Assembly: GCA_032027085.1 (NCBI GenBank)
Contig: JAVSMS010000001.1
Span: 2,325,705 to 2,389,704 of the forward strand
DNA length: 64,000 bases
Source: Pseudorhodoplanes sp.
GTDB lineage: Bacteria > Pseudomonadota > Alphaproteobacteria > Rhizobiales > Xanthobacteraceae
Direction of reading: 5' to 3'
A program made the position numbers and the translations under genes. The notes beneath the pieces were generated by a model. That model saw nothing but the letters and a program-made list of their open reading frames with translations, searched no databases and was not told the DNA's origin. This document shows positions 9,359 to 17,687 of this stretch, piece after piece; within the stretch, counting starts at the first letter, position 1, and the number at the start of each line of letters is the position of its first letter.

Positions 9359-9443
9359 ATAAACTTTACAATGTCGAAAAAATCTTGACTCGCAGGTCGG
9401 CTCGTTTTTTCCTGTGCGACATAAAAATCGAAGGAAAAACGCC

Positions 9444-10322
9444 GTGGCTGATGCAATTCCCGCCAGCAATGAACCGATTGTGCTTGCCCAGCCGGAACGC
9501 CTGAAGCCGGCTGCGCGCAACAGCATCCAGTCCGTCGACCGGGCGCTGGCTCTGCTCGAAGCCCTGGCCGAGGCCGGGGGTGAAGCTGCGCTCACCGAGC
9601 TCTCGCGCCGCACCTCGCTCAACGTCTCGACCTGCCACCACCTGCTCTCCACGCTGGTGAACTGGGGTTATGTCGCAAAGGTGCCGGGCCGGCGTTCCTA
9701 TGCGCTCGGCGCGCGCGTGCTTTATCTCGGCCAGGCCTGTCTGCGTCAGGTCGATCTTCCCCGCCGTGCGCAGCACCATATCGATCGCATCAATGCGGTG
9801 ACTGGCGAAACGGTGCATCTTGCCGTGCTGCAGAGCGACAACATCGTCACCTTGGTGAAGCGCGATTCGCGCCACGCCGTGCGGGTGGAGACCGGCGCGC
9901 TCGGCCGGTCGGATGCACCGCATGCGACCGCGACGGGCAAGGCAATGCTTGCCTGGCTGACCGAGGATCATATCCGCCGCATCCTCGCCGATCAGAAGAT
10001 GAAGCGGTTCACGGAAAACACGATCACGGATTTCGCTGCATTCATTGAAGAATTGCGACATGTCCGCCGCAACGGCTACGCGATGGATCGTGAGGAATTC
10101 CAGCCGGGCGTCATCTGCATCGGGTCGGCGATCCGCGATCACGCCGGCGCCGTGGTCGGCGCGATCAGCGCCTCGATGCCGGCCATGCGCGCCACCGAAG
10201 AGCATGTCGCGCTGGTGCGCAACGAGATTATCGCCGCCGTCAGCGCCCTGAATGCGGAACTGGGCGAGCCCGGTTCGCAGACGCACGCCTCTTCGCTGAA
10301 GCCAAAAGCCGTCGCCAGCTAA
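9444..10322 (+). CDS. IclR family transcriptional regulator
   Basis: A helix-turn-helix plus IclR effector-domain regulator of about 292 residues. The winged helix is seen in SVDRALALLEAL...LTELSRRTSLNVSTCHHLLSTL, and the effector domain in TGETVHLAVLQSD and HATATGKAMLAWL. I prefer the GTG at 9444 because AAGGA lies 8-12 bases before it; an in-frame GTG at 9414 would add ten basic residues. The next gene, a zinc alcohol dehydrogenase, starts 31 bases later and is likely co-transcribed, so this regulator probably controls the adjoining catabolic genes. The effector is unknown. Confidence 0.88.
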   Translation: MADAIPASNEPIVLAQPERLKPAARNSIQSVDRALALLEALAEAGGEAALTELSRRTSLNVSTCHHLLSTLVNWGYVAKVPGRRSYALGARVLYLGQACLRQVDLPRRAQHHIDRINAVTGETVHLAVLQSDNIVTLVKRDSRHAVRVETGALGRSDAPHATATGKAMLAWLTEDHIRRILADQKMKRFTENTITDFAAFIEELRHVRRNGYAMDREEFQPGVICIGSAIRDHAGAVVGAISASMPAMRATEEHVALVRNEIIAAVSALNAELGEPGSQTHASSLKPKAVAS

Positions 10323-10353
10323 TCACAAACATACAAATAGAATAACAGGAGGA

Positions 10354-11526
10354 ATGGGCATGTATGCGCCGCCCGGAGTGAAAACCAGCAAGGATTTTCC
10401 GATCCCCGACATGATGAAAGCCTGGGTTCTCGGAAATCCCGGCGAGTTGACGCTGAAGGACAAGAAGGTCCCGGTTCCGTCGCGCGCCGAAGTGCTGGTG
10501 CGCATCGACGCGGTGGCCATCTGCGCGACTGACCTCGAGATCATCTATCACGGCCCGCCCGCCATGATCGAAGGCGGCATGCCACACAACAAGAACTTCA
10601 CACCGGGCCACGAATATATGGGCACGGTGGTGGCGCTTGGACCGGGCGTTGACGAATACAGGATCGGTCAGCGCGTGACAGTGGAAATCCATGCCGGCTG
10701 CGGCCAGTGCAAACGCTGCCGCGAGGGCATGTACACCTCCTGCCACAACTACGGCATGAATTACGGCGAGCTGAACAAGGGCCACCGCGCCAACGGCTTC
10801 ACGACCGACGGTGGCTTTTGCGAATATCAGGTCAACAACATCAACACGCTGGTCGCGATCCCCGACAACATGTCGGACGAGGAGGCGACGCTCGTCGTCA
10901 CCGCCGGTACCGCGATGTACGGCCTGACCGAACTCGGCGGTCTGGTAGCAGGTGAGAGCGTCGTGGTGACCGGCCCCGGTCCGATCGGCCTGCTCGGCGT
11001 TGCCGTCGCGAAGGCGCTTGGTGCGCAGCCGGTGATCCTCACCGGCACGCGCGACAATCGCTTGCAGATCGGTAAGGAGCTTGGCGCCGACTACGTCGTC
11101 AATATCCGCAAGGAGCCGGACGTTGTCGAAGCGGTGAAGAAGCTCAATGGCGGCAAGGGCGTCGACTACGTGGTCGAATGCTCGGCGGCGCCGAATGCCG
11201 TCAATGAAGCGCTGAAGATGGTCAATCGCGGCGGCAAGGTGTGCCTCGCGGCGTTTCCGCATGGCGAAGCGCCGGTCGATATCGCGCATATCGTGCGCAA
11301 CAACATCTATGTCTACGGCATTCGCGGTGAAGGCAAGAGCGCCACGCATCGCGCCGAAGCCTTCATGAGTCAGAAGCGTTTCGACGCCACCAAGATTCAT
11401 ACCCACACCTTCCCGCTGGAGGATCTGCCGACCGCGATCCGCTACGCCAAGGACCGCGTGGAGGATGCGATCAAGGTGGTGGTGAAAAACAGGCTTTCGT
11501 CCGCGCACAAGGTCGCAGCGGAGTGA
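10354..11526 (+). CDS. Zinc-dependent alcohol dehydrogenase (MDR family)
   Basis: A 390-residue medium-chain dehydrogenase. Catalytic zinc ligands Cys57 (AICATDLE) and His86-Glu87 (GHEY) and the four structural-zinc cysteines at 116, 119, 122 and 130 (CGQCKRC...SC) are complete. The NAD(P) loop is VVVTGPGPIGLLGVAVA. The overall form resembles sorbitol, threonine and erythritol-type dehydrogenases. A strong ribosome site (AGGAGGA, 10347-10353) precedes the start. It stands between the IclR regulator and the molybdenum hydroxylase and may oxidise an alcohol intermediate of the same pathway. The substrate cannot be deduced. Confidence 0.85.
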   Translation: MGMYAPPGVKTSKDFPIPDMMKAWVLGNPGELTLKDKKVPVPSRAEVLVRIDAVAICATDLEIIYHGPPAMIEGGMPHNKNFTPGHEYMGTVVALGPGVDEYRIGQRVTVEIHAGCGQCKRCREGMYTSCHNYGMNYGELNKGHRANGFTTDGGFCEYQVNNINTLVAIPDNMSDEEATLVVTAGTAMYGLTELGGLVAGESVVVTGPGPIGLLGVAVAKALGAQPVILTGTRDNRLQIGKELGADYVVNIRKEPDVVEAVKKLNGGKGVDYVVECSAAPNAVNEALKMVNRGGKVCLAAFPHGEAPVDIAHIVRNNIYVYGIRGEGKSATHRAEAFMSQKRFDATKIHTHTFPLEDLPTAIRYAKDRVEDAIKVVVKNRLSSAHKVAAE

Positions 11527-11533
11527 GCTGAGA

Positions 11534-11636
11534 CCGTCATCCCGAGGCGTCCGCCGAAGGCGGCCCTCGAAGGATAACGGACTAAGACTTTCAGGCCGCC
11601 ACCGTTCGGGTCCGCTTCCCATCTCAGGGTGACGGG
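11534..11636. repeat. Dispersed palindromic repeat, family A
   Basis: An element of about 100 bases bounded by CCGTCATCCCGAGG and CTCAGGGTGACGG, which are near-complementary. It occupies nearly the whole gap between the alcohol dehydrogenase and the FAD subunit gene. Related copies lie at 19597, 24628, 59269 and 63124. Confidence 0.65.
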
Positions 11637-11657
11637 CATTGTTGGAGCAAGTTGCTG

Positions 11658-12578
11658 ATGTTGCTCTGCGACGACTACATGACGCCGAACACGCTCGACG
11701 AAGCCTTCTCCGTGATGGAGGCCTATCGCGGACGTTTCAAGCTCGTCGCCGGAGCAACCGACATTTATCCGTGGGCGCGGGAAGGCCGGGCGGGCGATGT
11801 CGAGATTTCTGTTCTGATCGACATCTCGAATATTCCGGAACTGAAGGAAAAGAAGATCGGCGACAAGCAGGCGCGCTTTGGCGCAGCGACCAAAATCCAG
11901 CGTTTCCTCGATGATCCGCAGCTTGCCTGCGCGCTCCCCTGCATGCCGCGTTGCGCCGTGTGGTTTGCCGATGACCAATTGCGGGAATCGGCGACCATCG
12001 GCGGCAATATCGTCAATGCGTCGCCCGCCGGCGACGGCATCCCGCCGCTCATTGCGCACAGGGCGGAGGTTGAATTGGCTGCGCGCCGCAACGGCAAGAT
12101 CACGACGCATCGCGTCCCGCTCGATCAATTCATCACCGGGCCCAGCCGAACGGCGCTGGCTGAGGATGAGATTCTTGTCGCGATCGAATGCGAGTCGTTG
12201 CCGGACTATGGCGGCAGTTTTGAAAAGGTCGGCCATCGCCGCTCGTTGGTGATCTCCACGGTCTGCCTTGCCGCCTTGGTAAAGCTCGATGCCGCCGGCC
12301 GCCGTTTCGAGGATGTGCGGCTCGCCATCGGCGGCATCGGCCCCGTGCCGCAGCGATTGTCGGACGTCGAGAAATTCCTTCTGTCGGGCTCGATCGAGGA
12401 AGTCCGCCTCGAGCAGGCCGCCGAGATGCCGGTGATGCTCGTACAATCGCGCACACGGCAGGAATACCGGCGTGAAGTTGTGCGCGGCTTTGTGATGCGT
12501 GGATTGATCAATGCGGTGCGGCGCGCCGGCGGTGATGTGACCTCGCTGACGTCTGAACTGGAGGCGAGCTATGCCTGA
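11658..12578 (+). CDS. Molybdenum hydroxylase FAD-binding subunit (CoxM/YgfM-like)
   Basis: A protein of about 306 residues with the FAD-binding domain of the xanthine dehydrogenase family. It carries the flavin loops KLVAGATDIYPW (about 29-40) and ESATIGGNIVNASPAGDGIPPLIAH (about 111-135; the first half TIGGNI and the second SPAGD are the signature). It passes electrons from the Mo/Fe-S subunit to its acceptor. I chose ATG 11658, with GGAG ten bases before it; TTG 11652 is an alternative. Its end overlaps the next gene by 8 bases. An FAD subunit followed by a fused Fe-S/Mo protein matches the YgfM-XdhD arrangement of E. coli. Confidence 0.88.
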   Translation: MLLCDDYMTPNTLDEAFSVMEAYRGRFKLVAGATDIYPWAREGRAGDVEISVLIDISNIPELKEKKIGDKQARFGAATKIQRFLDDPQLACALPCMPRCAVWFADDQLRESATIGGNIVNASPAGDGIPPLIAHRAEVELAARRNGKITTHRVPLDQFITGPSRTALAEDEILVAIECESLPDYGGSFEKVGHRRSLVISTVCLAALVKLDAAGRRFEDVRLAIGGIGPVPQRLSDVEKFLLSGSIEEVRLEQAAEMPVMLVQSRTRQEYRREVVRGFVMRGLINAVRRAGGDVTSLTSELEASYA

Positions 12579-14454
12579 GATCCGAATCGACGCCACCGTC
12601 AACGGCCGCAAAGTCAGCAAGCCGGCGAAGCCGCATCAGCGGTTGCTGGATTTCCTGCGTGACGATCTCAATCTCACCGGAGCCAAGGAGGGTTGCGGGG
12701 CCGGCGAGTGCGGCACTTGCTCGGTCTTCATCGACGGCGTTCTCTACAAGTCCTGCATTGTTCCGGTCGCCAAGGCGCAGGGCAGGACGGTGGAGACGGT
12801 CGAAGCGCTGGCCAAGACCGGTGAATTGTCGATCCTGCAGAAGGCGTTTCACAAGAGCGGGGCCAGCCAATGCGGCTATTGCATTCCCGGCATGGTGATG
12901 GCGGCCACCGCCGCGATGCGCGCCAATCCTTTCGCCGACCGCGAGGAGATAAAGGAACGGCTCGGCGGCAACATCTGCCGCTGCACCGGTTACCAGAAGA
13001 TTTTCGATGCGGTGGAGCTCGCGCGCGATGTGCAGAACGGCACGCTGCCGATGTCTGCTTTGGCCGAGGATCAGGTGGATGAAGGCAAATATATCGGCGC
13101 CAATGTGCGTCGCCTGGATGCGCCGAGCAAGGTGTCGGGCGCGCTGAAATATGCCGGCGACATGGTGATGCCGGGCATGCTGCATCTGCAGGTGTTGCGC
13201 TCGCCGCATCCGCATGCGCTGATCGAATCGATCGACACGTCTGAAGCGGAAGCGATGGAAGGCGTCGAGGGTGTCATCACCTGTGCCGATGTGCCTGGCG
13301 AAGACGGCTTCGGTGTGTTTGTCCATGACCAGCCGGTGATGGCGCGCGGCAAGGTACGGTATGTCGGCGAAGCGGTTGCGGCGGTCGCGGCGGAAGACGT
13401 TGTTACTGCGAAGCGGGCGCTGTCGAAGATCAAGGTGGTCTACAAGCCGCTGCCGGCCGTGTTCGATGCCGAGAGTGCGATGCAGCCGGGTGCGCCGGTC
13501 ATTCACGATTATGCATCCGACAACGTCACCAAGCACATTCCGATTCGCAAGGGTGATATCGAACAGGGCTTCGCCGAGTCCGATCTCGTCGTGGAACAGA
13601 CCTATGCCACGCAAGCCATCGAACACGCCTATCTCGAGCCGGAAGCGGGCCTCGCCTATGTCGATCCTGACGGCGTGATGACAGTGATTTCGCCGAGTCA
13701 GAACATCACGCATCACCGCCACATGCTGGCGAAGATCATCGCCAGGCCGATCAACAAGGTCCGCTTCATCATGTCGCCTGTGGGCGGCGGCTTCGGCGGC
13801 AAGGAAGACATGATCTACCAGGGCATGCTGGCCCTGATGGCGGTGAAAACGCGGCGGCCGGTGCGGCTTGTTTTCACGCGCGAGGAATCGATGATCTCAA
13901 CTGCCAAGCGACATCCCTCCCGCACTACGCTGCGCATGGGCCTGACCCGCGACGGACGCATCAAGGCCGTGTCGCTGAAGATGATCTGCGACGGCGGCGC
14001 TTATGGTCTCTCGACCGAAGGCGTGATGCGCAAGGCCGCGATCCTCGGCGCCGGTCCTTACAATATTCCGAACCTGCAGGTCGATACCTGGGGCATCTAC
14101 ACCAACAACACGCCATCCGGTGCGTTCCGCTCCTTCGGCGCGCTGCAGACCCAGTTCGCGACCGAATCGCATCTCGATATCTGCGCCGAGCGTCTCGGTC
14201 TCGATCCGTTCGAGATTCGCCGCATCAATGCGATGCGCGACGGCGCGCAGACGCACACCCGGCAACAGCTCAAGTCGGTGAGCTATCTGCGTGTGCTCGA
14301 CGCCGCGGAGAAAGCGAGCAACTGGGAAAAGGGTGCGCCGGTCTCGCGCGGTGACAGCCGGACGGATTTCGCCCGCGTCGGCGAAGGCGTGCGGTCACCC
14401 TGCAGCCTGGGCGCGCGGTTTGAGACGAACGACAAGCTTGAGGCGGCGGAATGA
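12571..14454 (+). pseudogene. Fused 2Fe-2S / Mo-subunit of a molybdenum hydroxylase, N-terminal part, interrupted by a repeat
   Basis: The 627-residue frame holds a 2Fe-2S domain (plant-type Cys42, 47, 50, 62) and a helical 2Fe-2S domain (Cys101, 104, 136, 138). The first half of the Mo-binding subunit follows (GGGFGGKEDM about 405-414; GAFRSFGALQTQ). After about residue 585 (LRVLDAAEKASNW) family similarity stops. The remaining roughly 39 residues are read from a repeat-rich insert and end at TGA 14452-14454. The missing half, including the catalytic Glu, follows in another frame from 14648. The protein may be dead, or the two parts may assemble. The fused architecture resembles XdhD. Confidence 0.75.
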
Positions 14455-14646
14455 TGATGAACGCTTGCGGCATGTATTCCTTTTTCACCTCTTTCCGCTT
14501 GCGGGGAGAGATCGCCCGGCGGAGCGTTAGCGAGGGCGGGCGGTTGAGGGGCTGTCTCAAGCAATCGAAGCGCCCCCTCATCCGGCTCGCAGCGTCGCCG
14601 TTCGCCGCCTTCTCCCCACACCCGGGGAGAAGGAAAGGGGTCATCT
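14336..14646. repeat. Repeat-rich insert splitting the Mo-hydroxylase gene (family B ends)
   Basis: About 310 bases separate the two homologous halves. The right part (from about 14497) is a palindromic module with a TTCCGCTTGCGGGGAGAG-type left arm and a CTTCTCCCCACACCCGGGGAGAAG right arm. The left part contains GGTGAC/GTCACC arms. A short related copy lies at 60984-61009. The right edge, GGAGAAGGAAAGGGG, falls just before the ATG at 14648 and could act as a ribosome-binding site. Confidence 0.65.
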
Positions 14647-14647
14647 A

Positions 14648-15673
14648 ATGGCCAGGAAACGCGGACGCGGCGTGGCAGGCTGCTGGTACGGCATCGCCCG
14701 CACGGCGACGGTCGATCGCGCCGGCGCCTGGGTCGAGATCGACGACGGCGGGACGGCAAAGGTTGTCACCGGCGTCACCGAAATCGGTGAAGGCATTCTC
14801 ACCGTGCTGGCGCAAATTGCGGCGGAAGAGCTCGGCGTGCGGCCGGAAGACGTCACCATCGGCGACAACGACACCGCACGTTCGCCAGAGGCCGCGCACG
14901 CCGGCGCGACGCGGCAGACTTACATGATCGGCAACGTGGTAGCGCTCGCCTCGCGCGAAGCTTTTGGCAAACTGGCGCAGGTGCTGGCCGACGAATGGGG
15001 CGTCGCGCCGGACACGATCGAAGCCGCCTCCGGCGAAATCTGGGCGGAAGGCACCAACCACAAGATGACGATGGACCGGGCGGTGCATTTCGCCAAGAGC
15101 CGCGGCGTCGTGCCGCTCGGCTCCGCCTCCTTCGGCACCGATACCACGGGTCTGCATCCGGTCGACGGCGCAGGTCGTCCCTGGCAAGCCTATGTTTTTG
15201 GCTGCCAGGTCGCGGAAGTGGAGGTGGATACCATCACCGGTGAAGTGCAGGTGCTCGGCATCTGGGCCGCCCATGACGTGGGCCGCGCCGTCAATCCCAA
15301 AGGTGTCGAGGGCCAGATTGAGGGCGGCATTGTGCAGGCGCTCGGGCAGGGCCTGATGGAGGATTACAAGCTCGACAAGGGTGTCACGTCGACGCCTGGT
15401 CTTGCCAAATACATCCTGCCGACCTCGCTCGACGTGCCGCATATCACCTCGGTGATCGTCGAGGATCCTGACCCCATCGGGCCGCTTGGCGTGAAAGGGA
15501 TCGGCGAGCCAGCCATGGTACCGACCATCCCGGCGATCATGAATGCAATATATGACGCGGTCGGCGTCCGCATCACCGAGCTGCCGGCGACACCAGAAAA
15601 AGTACTGATGGCGCTCAAAGCCCGGGAGCGCGTCGAGAGTGAGCGCCGCGCTGCGGCGCAGGCGGCCGAGTGA
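14648..15673 (+). pseudogene. C-terminal part of the split Mo-hydroxylase large subunit
   Basis: This 341-residue frame continues the Mo-binding subunit: GVAGCWYGIARTATVD, the cofactor-contacting stretch VTGVTEIGEGILTVLAQIAAEE, and the catalytic Glu at about residue 287 in GIGEPAMVPTIPA. It cannot function alone because the Fe-S domains and the first Mo half are on the upstream fragment. It has its own ATG and a purine-rich sequence before it supplied by the inserted repeat, so separate translation is possible. Joined, the two parts would be about 930 residues, close to intact fused proteins of this type. Confidence 0.75.
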
Positions 15674-15676
15674 GTC

Positions 15677-16546
15677 ATGGCGATGCTTGAGACCAGGCCA
15701 TCGGATGATTTGAGCGCGGCGACGGCGGAAACGCCGTTCAGGGCCGATCTTGCGGTCATTCGCCGGCTGTCCGCCGTTATTCCCGGCGCGTTGCCGGTTG
15801 CGATCAACGGCGTGCGATTTGCCGCCAGCATCCGGCCGCGCAAGTTCGTCATCGCCGGCGGCGATGAAACGCCGGTGACCATGCCGCGCACGGCCTTCCA
15901 ACTTGTTTATCCGGACGGCACGGTGATGCTGGATGCCGGCATGGACAAGAGCACCCACGATTCCTTTGGCGAAGGCGAACCGTTCTATACGGGCGAGTTT
16001 GCAAAACTGCAGCGGGCGCTCAATGCAGCGCGGCTGATTTTGTTAACGCATTATCACGCAGACCACGTCGCCGGCGTTCTGCAGGCGCCAAATTTTGCGG
16101 AGCTTGCCTTTAAAACCATCGCGACGACGGACACGATACGGCTGATGATGGACACGCCGCATCGTCCGCATCTCAAGCTGTCCGCCGAGAAAGCGCGGCA
16201 ATTCATCGCGCTGGATTATGATTGTTATTATCCCGTCGCGCCGGGACTGGTCCTGATCAAGGCCGCCGGCCACAGCCCCGACATGCAGATGGTCTATGTT
16301 CGCCTGCAATCGGGGCAAGAATTTCTGCATTCGGTTGATGCGGCCTGGAACGTCGACAATATCCTGCAGATGAAAGGCAAGGCCGCACCCTGGGTGAAGG
16401 AAGACGTCCCGGCAATCCAGGGCCAGTTGCGCTGGCTGAACAGGATCGGTGCAACTGAGAAGAACGTCACAATACTGGTGACGCACGACGACGAATTGTT
16501 CAGCCGCTTGACGCACGAAGGCGTCCTTGGCAGCGAGCTTCAATGA
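15677..16546 (+). CDS. Metallo-beta-lactamase-fold hydrolase
   Basis: A 289-residue protein with the zinc-binding motif THYHADHVAG (about 120-129), a later metal His in AAGHSPDMQM, an Asp/His in FLHSVDAAWN and a final His in LVTHDDELF. It resembles lactonase-type and other hydrolases of this fold. The N-terminal 50 residues are family-variable, with no clear signal peptide. It begins 4 bases after the Mo-hydroxylase fragment and is surely in the same operon. Hydrolysis of a lactone, cyclic amide or thioester intermediate is possible; the substrate is unknown. Confidence 0.82.
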   Translation: MAMLETRPSDDLSAATAETPFRADLAVIRRLSAVIPGALPVAINGVRFAASIRPRKFVIAGGDETPVTMPRTAFQLVYPDGTVMLDAGMDKSTHDSFGEGEPFYTGEFAKLQRALNAARLILLTHYHADHVAGVLQAPNFAELAFKTIATTDTIRLMMDTPHRPHLKLSAEKARQFIALDYDCYYPVAPGLVLIKAAGHSPDMQMVYVRLQSGQEFLHSVDAAWNVDNILQMKGKAAPWVKEDVPAIQGQLRWLNRIGATEKNVTILVTHDDELFSRLTHEGVLGSELQ

Positions 16547-16621
16547 ATGAAGAAGGGCGATGCAAAAAGCGTCCGGCAGAGACGGCGATCAAGAGTCCAT
16601 GAGAAAAAGGGAGGTACGAGA

Positions 16622-17608
16622 ATGAAAGTTGCAATCAGAATGGTGGGCCTGCTGTGCGCCGCCGCATTGGCCCTGGCGCCGCTCAGCGCCTCGGCGCAGG
16701 ATTATCCGAACAAGAATATTACGGTGGTCGTGCCGTTTGCGGCCGGTGGTCCAAGCGATGTTGTCGCCCGTATTATTGCCGAACACATGGGCCGGACTCT
16801 TGGGCAGACGATGGTGATCGAGAATGTCGGAGGCGCCGGCGGAACGCTGGGCAGCGGCCGCGTTGCCTCTGCGGCGCCGGATGGTTACACGCTGCTCGCC
16901 GGCAGCATGGGCTCGCACGTTGCAGCGCCGGTGCTGATGCCCAATCTGAAATACAATCCTGCCAAGGATTTCGTGGCCGTCGGCATCACCGCGCATGCGC
17001 CCGCCGCAATCGTCGCCAAGAAAGAATTCCCGGCGAACAATCTCAAGGAATTTATCGCCTACGTGAAGGCCAATGGCGACAAGGTGAGGCAGGCGCATGG
17101 CGGCATCGGCTCGTCCTCGCATATGGCGTGCCTGATGTTCAATCAGGCGGCCGGCACCAAGCCTGCGCTGGTCGCCTACCGCGGCACCGGGCCTGCGATG
17201 AACGACCTGATGGGCGGCCATGTCGATTTCATCTGCGAACAGGTGGTCAGCGTGGCGTCGCAGGTCAATGGCGGCAGCGTGAAGGCGTTCGTCGTCTCTG
17301 CGAGCGACCGTCTTGAAGCGATCAAGAATGTGCCGACCGCCAAGGAAGCCGGCATCAAATACGATATCAGCATCTGGTCCGGCATCTTCGCGCCAGCGGG
17401 GACGCCGCAGCCGATCATCGACAAGCTGGCGGCTGCGCTGGACAAGGCGCTGGACGATCCGGATGTGCAGAAGCGCTTGCAGAGCCTCGGCGGCACCGTT
17501 CCGAAAAAGGCGGAACGCACGCCGGCGGCTTTCCAGAAAATGGTCAATGCCGAACGCGAGCGTTGGAATCCGATTCTGAAGGAAGCGTCTGCAAAAACGG
17601 CGAAATAG
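16622..17608 (+). CDS. Tripartite tricarboxylate (Bug/TctC family) substrate-binding protein
   Basis: A 328-residue periplasmic binding protein. The ATG at 16622 follows GGGAGG with good spacing and gives a clear Sec signal peptide (MKVAIRMVGLLCAAALALAP, cleavage after SASA). Family signatures: YPNKNITVVVPFAAGGPSDVVAR, NVGGAGGTLGSGRVA and the late GIWSGIFAP-like IWSGIFAPAGTPQPI. No tctA/tctB membrane genes accompany it, which is usual for Bug proteins. It may deliver or sense a carboxylated aromatic or organic acid used by the surrounding pathway. Confidence 0.9.
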   Translation: MKVAIRMVGLLCAAALALAPLSASAQDYPNKNITVVVPFAAGGPSDVVARIIAEHMGRTLGQTMVIENVGGAGGTLGSGRVASAAPDGYTLLAGSMGSHVAAPVLMPNLKYNPAKDFVAVGITAHAPAAIVAKKEFPANNLKEFIAYVKANGDKVRQAHGGIGSSSHMACLMFNQAAGTKPALVAYRGTGPAMNDLMGGHVDFICEQVVSVASQVNGGSVKAFVVSASDRLEAIKNVPTAKEAGIKYDISIWSGIFAPAGTPQPIIDKLAAALDKALDDPDVQKRLQSLGGTVPKKAERTPAAFQKMVNAERERWNPILKEASAKTAK

Positions 17609-17687
17609 CCATCGGCACGCGAGTGCAAACGGGAGCCGGCGGCGATGCCGGCTCCCGTCACGAAACAGACTGAAAGAGATCCAAGCC

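Noticed and set aside
10240-15958. Several 390-460-codon minus-strand frames opposite the alcohol dehydrogenase and Mo-hydroxylase genes
   Set aside because: These are shadow frames of GC-rich coding DNA. They have no motifs, no ribosome sites and low-complexity composition.
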